From an uncultured Acetatifactor sp. (GTDB lineage Bacteria > Bacillota > Clostridia > Lachnospirales > Lachnospiraceae), in assembly GCA_947627115.1 (NCBI GenBank), contig CANQUQ010000017.1:1-50779 (forward strand): a stretch of 50,779 nucleotides of DNA, in the 5' to 3' direction. A program made the position numbers and the translations under genes. The notes beneath the pieces were generated by a model. It made no database searches. It worked only from the letters and a program-made list of their open reading frames with translations, and was not told where the DNA came from. Positions 8,372-17,953 of the stretch are shown here, piece by piece; the first letter of the stretch is position 1, and each line of letters begins with the position of its first letter.

Positions 8372-8380
8372 GAGAGCCAA

Positions 8381-9202
8381 ATGTTACGCAGGTATTATAC
8401 TAGCGGGCGGGAATTTTTTGCCCAGATGCGCAAACAGAATATCAGCGCCTATGCTGCCAGTATCGCGTTTTTCTTTTTTCTTTCAATAATTCCGATGCTG
8501 ATGATGGTATGTACGATCCTCCCCTATACGCCTCTGACGGAAGAAAATTTAGTGACGGCGGTGACGGACATCACACCGGAGATGGTAGATCCTTTGGCAG
8601 TGAGCGTGATATCCGACGTATACAACAGATCGGCAGGGATCCTGTCGGTGGCAGTGATCGCCACCGTCTGGTCCGCAGCAAAGGGCGTCATGGCCCTGAT
8701 GCGCGGCCTGAATGCTGTCAACGGGGTGGAAGAAAAGCGGAATTATTTCGTAATACGTGCCATAGCGTCACTGTACACGCTGGTGATGATCGTGGTGATC
8801 ATTCTTTCGCTGTTCCTCATGGTGTTCGGTGATCAGCTTGTCAGTCTCGCCCTGCACAGGATACCAACCCTGCAGTCGGTGGTGTCCTTTGCCATGAATT
8901 TCCGCTTTCTTCTGGTGTGGGTGATACTGACGCTTTTGTTCGCGGCGATCTACACCTATGTTCCGGACATGAAATTAAAGTTCAGGGATCAGATACCGGG
9001 GGCTGTGTTCGCCGCCGTGGTGTGGAGCATTTTTTCCTGGGGGTTCTCCGTCTATGTGACCTACGGCAATACTTACGGTATCTACGGCAGCTTTTCCATT
9101 ATTATCATTGTGATGATATGGATGTATTTCTGCATGTATATTACCATGATAGGAGCATGGCTGAACCGCTATCTATGCGCGGCGGATCAAAAATCTGCTT
9201 GA
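8381..9202 (+). CDS. YihY/virulence factor BrkB family membrane protein
   Basis: This 273-aa integral membrane protein has about six hydrophobic helices and typical YihY/BrkB features: SAYAASIAFFFFLSIIPML near the N-terminus, VWSAAKGVMALMRGLNAV, FAAIYTYVPDMKLKFRDQIPGA, and a C-terminal SIIIIVMIWMYFCMYITMIGAWLN segment. Family members were once called ribonuclease BN by mistake; their function is unsettled, with transport or envelope roles proposed. The ATG lies nine bases after the stop of the SpoIID-domain gene and has AGGAG six bases upstream, so the two are probably co-transcribed. The pheS promoter overlaps its stop codon. Confidence 0.9.
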   Translation: MLRRYYTSGREFFAQMRKQNISAYAASIAFFFFLSIIPMLMMVCTILPYTPLTEENLVTAVTDITPEMVDPLAVSVISDVYNRSAGILSVAVIATVWSAAKGVMALMRGLNAVNGVEEKRNYFVIRAIASLYTLVMIVVIILSLFLMVFGDQLVSLALHRIPTLQSVVSFAMNFRFLLVWVILTLLFAAIYTYVPDMKLKFRDQIPGAVFAAVVWSIFSWGFSVYVTYGNTYGIYGSFSIIIIVMIWMYFCMYITMIGAWLNRYLCAADQKSA

Positions 9203-9227
9203 CAATTTACAGTCCGGTCAGTAATAT
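9199..9227 (+). promoter_or_regulatory. Promoter of the pheST T-box leader
   Basis: TTGACA (9199-9204) and TAATAT (9222-9227) have a 17-bp spacer. The -35 box overlaps the TGA stop codon of the YihY gene. Confidence 0.75.
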
Positions 9228-9234
9228 TAATTAT

Positions 9235-9507
9235 TAGTAATGATAAAAGCATTGATGGTGCACAGTAGAGATCCATCTTCCGTCAGAGAGAGGAGGCCGT
9301 CGGCTGAAAGCCCCTCAGGTTCAGGTGGATGTTCGAAATTCCCACCGGAGCTGTCTCCGTGAAATTGTTAAGTCATCTGAGTAGCGGAGGCCGTTGGCGC
9401 TCGTTATGCGCAGCAGGAGAGCCGGCTGCTTCACAGGGCAGCAGGAATCAGGGTGGTACCGCGGATCATATTCGTCCCTCGTAGTCGGAAGACTACGGGG
9501 GATTTTT
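9235..9507 (+). promoter_or_regulatory. T-box leader of pheST (tRNA-Phe sensing)
   Basis: The invariant T-box AGGGTGGTACCGCG is at 9450-9463, where the bulge pairs with the uncharged tRNA acceptor end. It is followed by the terminator hairpin CCCTCGTAGTC-GGAA-GACTACGGGGG and a T-run (9474-9507). Upstream is a long Stem I region in which ATCCA (about 9271) can pair with TGGAT (9326-9330); TTC at 9332-9334 directly after it is the likely Phe specifier codon. Uncharged tRNA-Phe should stabilise the antiterminator and allow transcription of pheS-pheT. The T-box call is firm; the exact specifier position is my inference. Confidence 0.93.
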
Positions 9508-9612
9508 GCGCGTACGGGCATCGCCCGAAGACTATGAAAGTCCGGGAGGACACAGTGCTTCCGGCCGCAGCATACCGTGTGCTTAATTTTTATACACAGA
9601 AAGGGACAAGAC

Positions 9613-10632
9613 ATGAAAGCAAAATTAGACCAGATCAGATGTCAGGTGCAGGAACAGATAAAAAGCTGTGACACCACCGAAAAGCTGAATGAGATCAGAG
9701 TCAGTATCCTGGGCAAGAAGGGTCAGCTTACGGATCTTTTGAAGTCCATGAAGGATATTGCTCCCGAAGAACGCCCCAAGGTGGGACAGATGGTCAATGA
9801 GGCGAGAGCGGAGATCGAGCGCACTCTGGAGGAGCAGAAGAGAAAGCTCGAACGGGCGCTCCGGGAGGCAAAAATGAAGGCGGAGGTCATTGACGTGACT
9901 CTGCCCGCGAAGAAGACCGAAATGGGACACAGGCATCCCAACACTATCGCTCTGGAGGAAGTGGAGAGGATCTTTATCGGTATGGGATATGAAGTGGTGG
10001 AAGGACCTGAGGTGGAGAAGGACTACTACAATTTTGAAGCGCTGAATATCCCGGCCGATCATCCCGCGAAGGACGAACAGGACACCTTCTATATCACCGG
10101 AGACATTTTGCTCCGCACCCAGACATCCGGCGTGCAGGTTCACGAGATGGAGAAGGGAAAGCTTCCGATCCGTATGATCGCTCCGGGCAGAGTGTTCCGC
10201 TCCGACGAGGTGGATGCCACACACTCCCCCTCCTTTCATCAGATCGAGGGCCTTGTCATTGATAAGGATATCACCTTCGCGGATCTGAAGGGCACTCTGG
10301 CAGAGTTCGCCAGAGAGCTCTTTGGAGAGAGCACAAAAGTGAAATTCCGCCCCCATCATTTTCCGTTTACGGAGCCCAGCGCCGAAATGGACGTGACATG
10401 CTTTAAGTGCGGCGGTGCAGGATGCCGTTTCTGCAAGGGCAGCGGCTGGATCGAAATACTGGGCTGCGGCATGGTCCATCCCCATGTGCTTGAGATGAGC
10501 AATATTGATCCGGAGGTCTACGTGGGTTTTGCCTTTGGCGTAGGACTGGAGCGAATCGCACTTTTGAAATACGAGATTGATGATATGCGTCTGCTGTACG
10601 AGAACGACATCCGTTTCTTAAAGCAGTTCTGA
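9613..10632 (+). CDS. pheS: Phenylalanine--tRNA ligase alpha subunit
   Basis: This is the catalytic alpha subunit (339 aa) of the heterotetrameric phenylalanyl-tRNA synthetase, which charges tRNA-Phe in the cytosol. An N-terminal coiled-coil arm (about residues 1-90, rich in Lys, Glu and Arg) precedes the class II core. Motif 2 is visible as GRVFRSDEVDATHSPSFHQIEG and motif 3 as GFAFGVGLERIALLKY; GSGWIEILGCGMVHP is also characteristic. The ATG at 9613 follows AGAAAGGGAC; an upstream in-frame GTG at 9577 has no ribosome-binding site and would add an atypical extension. It is co-transcribed with pheT under T-box control. Confidence 0.97.
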   Translation: MKAKLDQIRCQVQEQIKSCDTTEKLNEIRVSILGKKGQLTDLLKSMKDIAPEERPKVGQMVNEARAEIERTLEEQKRKLERALREAKMKAEVIDVTLPAKKTEMGHRHPNTIALEEVERIFIGMGYEVVEGPEVEKDYYNFEALNIPADHPAKDEQDTFYITGDILLRTQTSGVQVHEMEKGKLPIRMIAPGRVFRSDEVDATHSPSFHQIEGLVIDKDITFADLKGTLAEFARELFGESTKVKFRPHHFPFTEPSAEMDVTCFKCGGAGCRFCKGSGWIEILGCGMVHPHVLEMSNIDPEVYVGFAFGVGLERIALLKYEIDDMRLLYENDIRFLKQF

Positions 10633-10683
10633 CCCAGGCAGTCAATACAGAATAAAAATTATCAGAAAGGACATTCCTATATT

Positions 10684-13113
10684 ATGAATACAGCATTATC
10701 ATGGATCAAAGCATACGTCCCCGATCTGACATGTACCGATCAGGAATACTGTGACGCTATGACTCTCTCCGGCACCAAGGTGGAAGGGTATGTGCGCAGG
10801 GACAAGAATCTGGAAAAGATCGTTGTTGGCCAGATCGTTTCCGTTGAGCGCCATCCCGATGCGGATAAGCTTGTTGTGTGTCAGGTGAACATCGGTTCCG
10901 AGACCGTGCAGATCGTCACCGGCGCCCCCAATGTAAAAGCGGGCGACAAGGTGCCCGTCGTTCTGGACGGAGGGAAGGTGGCAGGCGGTCATGACGGCGG
11001 TCCTCTGCCTGAGAACGGTATCACCATTAAGGCGGGCAAGCTCCGCGGCGTCCCCTCCAACGGGATGATGTGCTCCATCGAAGAACTGGGTTCCGACAGA
11101 AATATGTATCCGGAGGCTCCGGAGGAGGGCATTTATATTTTTCCGGAAGACACCGAGATCGGCGCAGATGCGGTGGAGGTCCTGGGACTGCATGATACGG
11201 TCTTTGAGTACGAGATCACCAGCAACCGCGTGGACTGTTACAGTGTGCTGGGCGTGGCCAGGGAGGCGGCCGCCACATTCCGCAAGCCCTTCCTTCCGCC
11301 GGTGGTCCGGGTCAAAGGCAACAAGGAAGATGTACATGACTATGTCTCTGTGGAAGTGAAGGACCCGGATCTCTGCCCCAGGTATCTGGCAAGGGTCTGC
11401 AAGAATATCAGGATCGCCCCCTCGCCGGAATGGATGCAGAGAAGGCTGGCTGCCAGCGGTATCCGTCCCATCAACAATCTGGTGGACATTACCAATTACG
11501 TGATGGAGGAGTACGGTCAGCCCATGCATGCCTTTGACCTTGATACCGTTGCGGGAAGGAAGATCATTGTGCGTCGTGCCAAGGACGGAGACATGTTCCA
11601 GACTCTGGACGGTCAGATGAGAAAGATGGACAGCGAGGTGCTGATGATCTGCGACGCGGAAAAGGAGATCGGTATCGCCGGTATCATGGGCGGTGAGAAT
11701 TCCAAGATCACCGACAGTGTGAAGACAGTGCTGTTCGAGGCGGCCATCTTCAACGGCCCCAATATCAGAAAGTCCGCAAAGAGGATCGGTCTGCGCACCG
11801 ATGCGTCCGGCAAGTTCGAGAAGGGTCTGGAGGTACACAATGCGGAGGCGGCCATCGACCGCGCTTGCCAGCTGATCGAAGAGCTGGGCTGCGGCGAGGT
11901 GGTGGGCGGCACCGTGGACGTGGCCTGCCCCATGCCGGAGAAGAAGGTGCTCGCTTTTCGGCCGGAGAAATACAATAAACTGCTCGGCACATCCGTGACG
12001 GAGGAAGAGATGCTTGAGATATTCGGCCGGCTGGAAATCCAGGTGGAGCGGAAGGCTGACGGTTCGGCGGAGCTTGTGATCCCTTATTTCCGCCAGGACC
12101 TGAACTGTGACGCTGACATTGCGGAGGAAGTGGCGAGATTTTACGGCTACGACAAGATCCCCACATCCCTCCCCAAGGGAGAGGCCACCACAGGGAAGCT
12201 CTCCTACAAACTGCGCATCGAACAGAAGGCGAGGGACATTGCCGAATACTGCGGCTTTTCCCAGGGGATGTGCTATTCCTTTGAAAGTCCCAAGGTATTC
12301 GATAAGCTGCTTCTGCCTGAGGATGATATACTGAGAAAGGCGGTGACCATTTCCAATCCGCTGGGCGAGGACTTCTCCATCATGAGGACACTGCCTCTCA
12401 ACGGTATGCTTACCGGCCTTTCGACCAATTACAACCGCCGCAATAAGAACGTGAGGCTCTATGAGCTGGGCAACATTTATCTGCCCAAGTCGCTGCCGCT
12501 GACGGAGCTTCCGGAGGAGAGAATGCAGTTCACGCTGGGCTTTTACGGAGACGGCGACTTCTATACCATGAAGGGCGTACTGGAGGAGTTCTTTGCAAGT
12601 GTGGGCATGAGAAAGCAGCCGGAGTACGATCCGGAGGCGGGCAGACCGTTCCTGCATCCCGGCCGTCAGGCGCTTGTCAGATATGAGGGCGTGACGCTTG
12701 GCTATCTGGGCGAGGTGCATCCCGAAGTGCTGGACAACTATGCGATCGGGACAAAAGCCTATGTGGCCGTGCTGGATATGCCGGCTGTGGAGAAGTTTAC
12801 CACCTTTGACAGAAAATACGAGGGCCTGGCCCGTTTCCCTGCCGTGAGCAGAGATCTCAGCATGGTAGTTCCCAAGGAGATCCTGGCGGGACAGATCGAG
12901 AAAATGATCCTCCAGAGAGGCGGGAAGCTGCTGGAATCCTGTGAGCTGTTCGACATCTATGAGGGCGAGCAGATCAGACCGGGATTTAAATCCGTGGCAT
13001 ATTCCGTCACCTTCCGCGCAAAGGACAGGACCCTGGAGGAGAACGATGTGAACGCCGTCATGAAAAAGATCCTGAACGGTCTGGAGCAGATGGGGATCGA
13101 ACTGAGACAGTGA
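10684..13113 (+). CDS. pheT: Phenylalanine--tRNA ligase beta subunit
   Basis: Beta subunit (809 aa, full family length). Domains in order: N-terminal tRNA-binding EMAP-like fold (about 40-150; VGQIVSVERHPDADKLVVCQV), B3/B4 editing region (about 210-390; ASGIRPINNLVDITNYVMEEYGQPMHAFD), B5 DNA-binding-like domain (about 410-480), catalytic-like core, and the C-terminal ferredoxin-like anticodon-binding domain (last 90 residues; YEGLARFPAVSRDLSMVV). The editing domain hydrolyses Tyr-tRNA-Phe. It starts 51 bp after pheS with AGAAAGGA upstream. No convincing terminator is visible after the stop. Confidence 0.97.
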   Translation: MNTALSWIKAYVPDLTCTDQEYCDAMTLSGTKVEGYVRRDKNLEKIVVGQIVSVERHPDADKLVVCQVNIGSETVQIVTGAPNVKAGDKVPVVLDGGKVAGGHDGGPLPENGITIKAGKLRGVPSNGMMCSIEELGSDRNMYPEAPEEGIYIFPEDTEIGADAVEVLGLHDTVFEYEITSNRVDCYSVLGVAREAAATFRKPFLPPVVRVKGNKEDVHDYVSVEVKDPDLCPRYLARVCKNIRIAPSPEWMQRRLAASGIRPINNLVDITNYVMEEYGQPMHAFDLDTVAGRKIIVRRAKDGDMFQTLDGQMRKMDSEVLMICDAEKEIGIAGIMGGENSKITDSVKTVLFEAAIFNGPNIRKSAKRIGLRTDASGKFEKGLEVHNAEAAIDRACQLIEELGCGEVVGGTVDVACPMPEKKVLAFRPEKYNKLLGTSVTEEEMLEIFGRLEIQVERKADGSAELVIPYFRQDLNCDADIAEEVARFYGYDKIPTSLPKGEATTGKLSYKLRIEQKARDIAEYCGFSQGMCYSFESPKVFDKLLLPEDDILRKAVTISNPLGEDFSIMRTLPLNGMLTGLSTNYNRRNKNVRLYELGNIYLPKSLPLTELPEERMQFTLGFYGDGDFYTMKGVLEEFFASVGMRKQPEYDPEAGRPFLHPGRQALVRYEGVTLGYLGEVHPEVLDNYAIGTKAYVAVLDMPAVEKFTTFDRKYEGLARFPAVSRDLSMVVPKEILAGQIEKMILQRGGKLLESCELFDIYEGEQIRPGFKSVAYSVTFRAKDRTLEENDVNAVMKKILNGLEQMGIELRQ

Positions 13114-13204
13114 CCGGAGCCCCGGCGGTGAAGACTGTCAGTTTTTGGGTTGCATGGGCCGGGGGGCATGTGATAAGATATTGCCAAGAAAGGGATGGAT
13201 ATCA

Positions 13205-14623
13205 ATGGAAAAAAAGAATGCCTGGGAGAACTACAGTGCAAAGCAATTGAAGGAACTGGAGAAGTTGAATCGGGAATACAGAGAGTTCCTGGATAACGGC
13301 AAGACGGAGCGGGAGTGCATCGACACTATCGTAAATACCATTGAGGCGGAAGGCTACCGGGAGATGGAAGGCCTGATCCGGTCAGGGGGAAAGCTGAGTG
13401 CGGGCGATAAGGTGTACAGCGTCTGGATGAACAAGTCGATCGTCATGTTCCAAGTGGGAAGCAAGCCGATGGCGGACGGCATTAATATTCTGGGCGCCCA
13501 TATTGACAGTCCCAGGCTGGATGTAAAGCAGAATCCTCTCTATGAGGACGGCGGGATCGCCTATCTGGATACGCATTATTACGGCGGTGTGAAAAAATAT
13601 CAGTGGGTCACTATACCGCTGGCTCTTCACGGCGTGATAGTAAAGAAGAACGGCACGTCGGTGGAGGTGAATATCGGCGAGAACGAAGATGATCCCGTAT
13701 TTTTCGTGTCAGATCTGCTGATTCATCTTGCGGGAGAGCAGATGGAGAAAAAAGCTTCAAAGGTCATCGAGGGCGAGGCGCTGGATCTGATCGTGGGGAA
13801 CAGGCCTATTGTCATCGACAAAAAGAAAAGCAAGACGGAGGAAAAGAATGATGCCAAGGAAAGCGTTAAGGCCGGTATCCTGGACATCCTGAAGAAAAGC
13901 TACGGCGTGGAGGAGGAGGATTTTATCTCTGCGGAGCTGGAGATCGTGCCCGCAGGGAAAGCAAGAGAGGCGGGCCTTGACCGCAGCATGATTCTTGCTT
14001 ACGGTCAGGACGACAGAGTCTGTGCATTTACTTCCATGCGCGCCATGCTGGACATAAAAGAGACCGAGAGAACGGTCTGCTGTATTCTGGTGGACAAGGA
14101 AGAGATCGGTTCGGTGGGCGCCACCGGCATGCAGTCCAGATTTTTTGAGAACGCTGTGGCCGAATTGATGAATCTGACGGGAGAGTATAACGAGCTTGAC
14201 CTGCGCAGATGTCTGTCGCACAGCTGTATGTTGTCTTCCGATGTCAATGCGGGCTTCGATCCCTCCTACGCATCCTGCTTTGAAAAGAAGAACGCCTCTT
14301 ATCTCGGCGCCGGCATGGTGTTCTGTAAATTTACGGGAGCCAGAGGAAAATCGGGATCCAATGATGCCAATGCGGAGTATCTGGCGCACCTGCGCCGGCT
14401 GCTGGATGACCGCAAGGTGGCTTATCAGACGGCCGAGCTGGGGAAGGTTGATATGGGAGGAGGCGGAACCATCGCCTATATTCTGGCAAATTACGGTATG
14501 AATGTCATCGACAGCGGTGTGGCTGTCCTGAACATGCATGCCCCCTGGGAGGCTACGAGCAAGGCGGATGTCTATGAGACCTATCGGGGGTATATGGCGT
14601 TTGCGGAGGGAGCCTCTCTGTGA
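13205..14623 (+). CDS. M18 family metallo-aminopeptidase
   Basis: A 472-aa M18 (aspartyl aminopeptidase-type) zinc exopeptidase that trims N-terminal residues from peptides in the cytosol. The metal ligands lie in [15 protein letters not shown], in [13 protein letters not shown] (catalytic Glu pair) and in the C-terminal [18 protein letters not shown] is also typical. The ATG at 13205 is preferred because AAGAAAGGGA lies about ten bases upstream and [11 protein letters not shown] begins the conserved part; the frame opens earlier at 13145. A weak promoter-like TTGCAT/TAAGAT pair with a G6 tract in the spacer lies at 13150-13179. Its stop codon overlaps the queA start. Confidence 0.93.
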   Translation: MEKKNAWENYSAKQLKELEKLNREYREFLDNGKTERECIDTIVNTIEAEGYREMEGLIRSGGKLSAGDKVYSVWMNKSIVMFQVGSKPMADGINILGAHIDSPRLDVKQNPLYEDGGIAYLDTHYYGGVKKYQWVTIPLALHGVIVKKNGTSVEVNIGENEDDPVFFVSDLLIHLAGEQMEKKASKVIEGEALDLIVGNRPIVIDKKKSKTEEKNDAKESVKAGILDILKKSYGVEEEDFISAELEIVPAGKAREAGLDRSMILAYGQDDRVCAFTSMRAMLDIKETERTVCCILVDKEEIGSVGATGMQSRFFENAVAELMNLTGEYNELDLRRCLSHSCMLSSDVNAGFDPSYASCFEKKNASYLGAGMVFCKFTGARGKSGSNDANAEYLAHLRRLLDDRKVAYQTAELGKVDMGGGGTIAYILANYGMNVIDSGVAVLNMHAPWEATSKADVYETYRGYMAFAEGASL

Positions 14624-15651
14624 TGCTGAAGAAATCGGATTTTTATTACGATCTGCCCCAGGAGCTCATCGCCCAGGATCCGCTGGAGGATCGGTCGTCC
14701 TCCAGACTGTTGATGCTGGACAGGCAGACCGGGGAAATATCCCACCATGTCTTCCGGGAGATCGTGGATTTCCTGCATCCCGGCGACTGTCTTGTGCTAA
14801 ATGACACCAAGGTGATGCCTGCCAGACTGTTCGGAGAGAAGGAGGATACCGGTGCCCGCGTGGAGGTGCTGCTGCTGAGACGCAGGCGCGCAGACGTGTG
14901 GGAGACGCTGGTAAGGCCCGGAAAAAAATGCAGGCCCGGAACCGGGCTTGTGTTCGGAGGCGGACTGCTTCGGGGGAAGGTCCTTGAGACAGTGGAGGAG
15001 GGAAACAGGCTCATTCAGTTCGAGTATCAGGGAGTTTTTGAAGAGATACTGGACAGGCTGGGGGAAATGCCCCTGCCGCCTTATATCACACATAAGCTGG
15101 AGGATAGGAACCGCTATCAGACGGTCTACGCCAGGTGTGAAGGATCGGCTGCGGCACCTACCGCCGGGCTGCATTTCACCGATGAGCTTCTGGACAGGAT
15201 CCGGGCAAGGGGCGTAGAGATCGTTTTTGTGACTCTCCATGTAGGATTGGGAACATTTCGGCCTGTGAAAGAAGAGAATGTGTCAGAACATCACATGCAT
15301 TCGGAATTTTACCGGATATCCTGCGAGGCGGCGGAGAGGATCAATGCGGTAAAGGCTTCGGGCGGCCGGGTGATCTGCGTGGGAACGACGGCCTGCAGGA
15401 CCCTGGAGAGCGCGGCAGATGCCGACGGCAGGGTACAGCCCGGCGGAAGAGAGACGGACATATTTATTTATCCGGGCTACCGGTTCAAAATGACGGATGC
15501 GCTGATCACTAATTTCCACCTGCCGGAATCCACGCTGATCATGCTGGTCTCGGCATTGGCCGGAAGAGAAAATGTATTGAATGCCTACAGGGAAGCGGTC
15601 CGGGAAAAATACCGATTTTTCAGCTTCGGGGACGCGATGTTCATCTGTTGA
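14623..15651 (+). CDS. queA: S-adenosylmethionine:tRNA ribosyltransferase-isomerase
   Basis: QueA (342 aa) transfers and isomerises the ribose of SAM onto 7-aminomethyl-7-deazaguanine in tRNA, making epoxyqueuosine at the wobble base of GUN anticodons. Diagnostic segments are [18 protein letters not shown] at the N-terminus, [34 protein letters not shown] and the C-terminal [19 protein letters not shown]. The start is the ATG in a TGATG overlap with the upstream aminopeptidase stop, so translation is probably coupled. An in-frame GTG one codon earlier is possible. No other queuosine genes are visible in this window. Confidence 0.96.
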   Translation: MLKKSDFYYDLPQELIAQDPLEDRSSSRLLMLDRQTGEISHHVFREIVDFLHPGDCLVLNDTKVMPARLFGEKEDTGARVEVLLLRRRRADVWETLVRPGKKCRPGTGLVFGGGLLRGKVLETVEEGNRLIQFEYQGVFEEILDRLGEMPLPPYITHKLEDRNRYQTVYARCEGSAAAPTAGLHFTDELLDRIRARGVEIVFVTLHVGLGTFRPVKEENVSEHHMHSEFYRISCEAAERINAVKASGGRVICVGTTACRTLESAADADGRVQPGGRETDIFIYPGYRFKMTDALITNFHLPESTLIMLVSALAGRENVLNAYREAVREKYRFFSFGDAMFIC

Positions 15652-15698
15652 GGGTGCTGCAGTACATATGTTATATCAAAAGAAAGGAGATCGGACAA

Positions 15699-16037
15699 AT
15701 GGAAGGAGAAAGACGGAAGAACAAGAGGAGCAGTCTGAGCTCAAAGCTGGTCATCAAAAAGCTGGACGAGGGCGGGAGCGACAGACAGGTCTCGATAGAT
15801 ATTGTGGATGTGTCCAAGACCGGGATCGGTTTTACATGTACGGAGCCTCTGCAGATCGGAGAAGTCTATGAGTCTTATCTGACTATTTGGACGAAGGAAG
15901 TGATCCACGCCTTTCTGCAGATCGTCAGGATCGAGCTGCAGACCGACATTTTTTCCTACGGTGCGATCTTTATCGGTATGCCGGAGATGGATTCCGCACG
16001 GATCGAAGTATATCAGACGATCAATGAAAGTGAATAA
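15699..16037 (+). CDS. PilZ domain protein (probable c-di-GMP receptor)
   Basis: This 112-aa protein is essentially a single PilZ domain. The N-terminal basic motif (RRKNKRSS, an RxxxR type) and the DVSKTGIGF segment, a (D/N)xSxxG motif, are the c-di-GMP contact sites of the family. Both lie in the expected order, about 30 residues apart. The chain ends in a beta-barrel-like YGAIFIGMPE segment. The ATG at 15699 follows AGAAAGGAG with nine bases spacing. It lies 47 bp after queA and overlaps the VanZ-like gene by 14 bp, which suggests co-translation with that membrane protein. No cyclase or phosphodiesterase gene is visible nearby. Confidence 0.8.
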   Translation: MEGERRKNKRSSLSSKLVIKKLDEGGSDRQVSIDIVDVSKTGIGFTCTEPLQIGEVYESYLTIWTKEVIHAFLQIVRIELQTDIFSYGAIFIGMPEMDSARIEVYQTINESE

Positions 16038-16560
16038 TACCGACAGCAAAATAAGAAAATTGGCGGTGACTGTGCCGGCAGCAATTCTGCTGCTGGCACT
16101 TTATGCGCTTATTTTCGGATTCTCTTCTCAGGATGCGGAGCAGTCGGGTTCGCTGAGCCTATGGCTATCGGAGGGGTGTGCGCAGTTCCTGAATCATCTG
16201 GCAGGAGGCGGTTGGGACCGGCAGTTCACGGACGGCATGGCGTTGTATCTTGAGCATCCTCTGCGGAAGCTTGCACATTTTGGGGAATATGCCTGTATGG
16301 GAATGCTGGTGTATTTTGTCTGGTGCCCCTGGGTGAGGAAAGGGATGAGGCTTTATCTGCTGACGGTCGTGTGGGTGGCTGTATCCGCGGCACTTGACGA
16401 GCTGCATCAGTGGTTCGTGCCGGGGCGCTTCAGCAGTCTCGCGGATGTGTGCCTGGATACCTGCGGCGGAGTCTTTGGGCTGCTGTTCGGGCTCTTCCTG
16501 GCGTGGCTGTCCGCGCATCTGCGCTTCAAAAGAAAAGAGAAAGACCGGAGTGACGGGTAG
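16024..16560 (+). CDS. VanZ-like family membrane protein
   Basis: A 178-aa membrane protein of the VanZ family, with about four helices: AAILLLALYALIFGFSSQDAEQS, RKLAHFGEYACMGMLVYFVW, LYLLTVVWVAVSAALDELHQWF and a Gly-rich last helix. RKLAHFGEY and DELHQWFVPGR are the family signatures. VanZ confers low-level teicoplanin resistance in enterococci; most homologues have no assigned function. The ATG at 16024 lies inside the end of the PilZ gene, with GTG at 16030 as an alternative; neither has a strong ribosome-binding site, so coupling to PilZ translation is likely. The 3' end overlaps the terminator stem of tyrA. Confidence 0.85.
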   Translation: MKVNNTDSKIRKLAVTVPAAILLLALYALIFGFSSQDAEQSGSLSLWLSEGCAQFLNHLAGGGWDRQFTDGMALYLEHPLRKLAHFGEYACMGMLVYFVWCPWVRKGMRLYLLTVVWVAVSAALDELHQWFVPGRFSSLADVCLDTCGGVFGLLFGLFLAWLSAHLRFKRKEKDRSDG

Positions 16561-16574
16561 CCGTCCTCCGGTCT
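16542..16574 (-). terminator. Terminator of tyrA (overlaps the VanZ gene end)
   Basis: AGACCGGAG plus GACGG pair with CCGTC plus CTCCGGTCT with one bulge and a short loop. On the minus strand it is followed by a U-rich stretch (TTCTCTTTTCTTTT), so it terminates tyrA. No T-run follows on the plus strand. Confidence 0.75.
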
Positions 16575-16616
16575 TAGCTATTGTCCAAGGAGTCATGCCG
16601 CATGTCTTCGGCTTTC

Positions 16617-17717
16617 TCAGCCGCGGATATGCACGGCATAGCCGTTTGCCTTCAGCAGCTCGGCGCTTTCCGCCATGGAGCGCTCCTCATAGAACTCCAC
16701 TCTGAGCACGCCGTCTTCCGACTCGCGGTTATGGGAGATGGCAATATTTTTTATATTCAGGTTCCGGTCGGCCAGGAGAGTGACAATATGCGCCAGAGAG
16801 CCTGCCCGGTCCGCAATTTCCACGTTGATGCTGCAGGAGGACTTGATGGGGCCGCTGGATGCGTTGGCAAAGGAGTCCCGATATTTTCTGGCGCTGTCAA
16901 AACGCCGGTACAGGGCATCCGCATCACCGGCGTCGATCGTCTCCTTAAATTCCGTGAGCGCCCGGATGTATTTTCCCAGCAGCACGGAGATGTTGTCCCT
17001 GTTCGTCAGACAGATCTGCTGCCACATGGCGGGAGAGGAGGAAGCGATCCTGGTGATATCCTTGAACCCTCCGGCGGCCACCATGCGCATGGTGCCCTCC
17101 TGGGAATCGCTGTCCTGAATCAGGGAGACCAGGGATGACGCCACCACATGCGGAAGATGGCTTATGGCGGCAGTGACATAGTCGTGCTGGCGGAAATCCA
17201 GGATCAGGGGAATCGCTCCCATTTTCACCACCAACTGGCGGAACGCCTCCACCCTTTCGGAAGGTACCAGGGAGGTGGGAGTCAGGATATAGTATGCGTT
17301 TTCCAAAAGGGATGCCTTGGAGCTGGCAAAGCCGACACGCTCGCTGCCGGCCATGGGATGTCCGCCGATGAAGCGCTCGTCAAGACCCGACCGGCGGATC
17401 GCTTCATGGATCGTAGTCTTCACACTGCCCACGTCGGTCAGCAGGCAGTGATCGGGGATCACCTTCTTAACGGTCTCCAGATTGTTGTCATTGACTTGCA
17501 CGGGAGCGCACAGGAACAGGTAATCGCAGCGGCGGAAGCTGTCATCGATGCCGCCGGCCGCAATGTCCGCAATTTTTTCTTCCTCTGCCAGACGCAGGGA
17601 ATCCCTGTTTACATCATAGGCAACGATCTCAATATCGGGATCGGCTTTTTTGAGGGCCCTGGCAATGGAACCGCCGATCAAGCCGAGGCCGATAAAGCCG
17701 CAGGTCAGATGAGACAT
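16617..17717 (-). CDS. tyrA: Prephenate dehydrogenase with C-terminal ACT domain
   Basis: A 366-aa TyrA of the Bacillus type, converting prephenate to 4-hydroxyphenylpyruvate with NAD in tyrosine synthesis. The Rossmann motif GLGLIGGSIARAL is at residues 8-20. GGHPMAGSERVGF and the His-containing DYVTAAISHLPHVVASSL belong to the catalytic domain. An ACT domain fills about residues 295-366 (EIADRAGSLAHIVTLLADRNLNI), where tyrosine probably acts as feedback inhibitor. The gene is monocistronic on the minus strand, with a clear promoter (17756-17784) and terminator (16542-16574). No other shikimate-pathway genes are adjacent. Confidence 0.95.
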   Translation of the reverse strand: MSHLTCGFIGLGLIGGSIARALKKADPDIEIVAYDVNRDSLRLAEEEKIADIAAGGIDDSFRRCDYLFLCAPVQVNDNNLETVKKVIPDHCLLTDVGSVKTTIHEAIRRSGLDERFIGGHPMAGSERVGFASSKASLLENAYYILTPTSLVPSERVEAFRQLVVKMGAIPLILDFRQHDYVTAAISHLPHVVASSLVSLIQDSDSQEGTMRMVAAGGFKDITRIASSSPAMWQQICLTNRDNISVLLGKYIRALTEFKETIDAGDADALYRRFDSARKYRDSFANASSGPIKSSCSINVEIADRAGSLAHIVTLLADRNLNIKNIAISHNRESEDGVLRVEFYEERSMAESAELLKANGYAVHIRG

Positions 17718-17755
17718 ATAAATACACCTCTCTCAATCAAAGTATCGTCAGTGAC

Positions 17756-17784
17756 ACTATAACACTTTAAAGCATGAAATTCAA
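17756..17784 (-). promoter_or_regulatory. Promoter of tyrA
   Basis: Read on the minus strand, TTGAAT (17784-17779) and TATAGT (17761-17756) have a 17-bp spacer, about 40 bp upstream of the tyrA ATG. Confidence 0.65.
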
Positions 17785-17849
17785 GCAAAAAAAGATGACG
17801 GCAGCATTTTGTTTTCCCGGCGTATTTTGGCAAAAATGTAATAAATGGC

Positions 17850-17878
17850 TTGTAAAAACATCTGTAGTTTAGTAAAAT
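17850..17878 (+). promoter_or_regulatory. Promoter of the EF-G paralogue gene
   Basis: TTGTAA (17850-17855) and TAAAAT (17873-17878) have a 17-bp spacer, about 75 bp before the start codon. The region between the divergent tyrA and this gene (17718-17953) is AT-rich and otherwise featureless. Confidence 0.65.
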
Positions 17879-17953
17879 ATCCGTATGGGAATTGAACGGT
17901 CCGGGAACGGATATGGCAATTTACCCAAAAATCATTAATCGGAGGAATCTCAC

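Noticed and set aside
9331..9344. tRNA T-arm-like string GTTCGAAATTCCC
   Set aside because: It is part of the T-box Stem I and no acceptor or anticodon arms surround it.
10699..12720. 673-codon minus-strand open frame opposite pheT
   Set aside because: His/Leu-rich composition typical of an antisense shadow; pheT is certain on the other strand.
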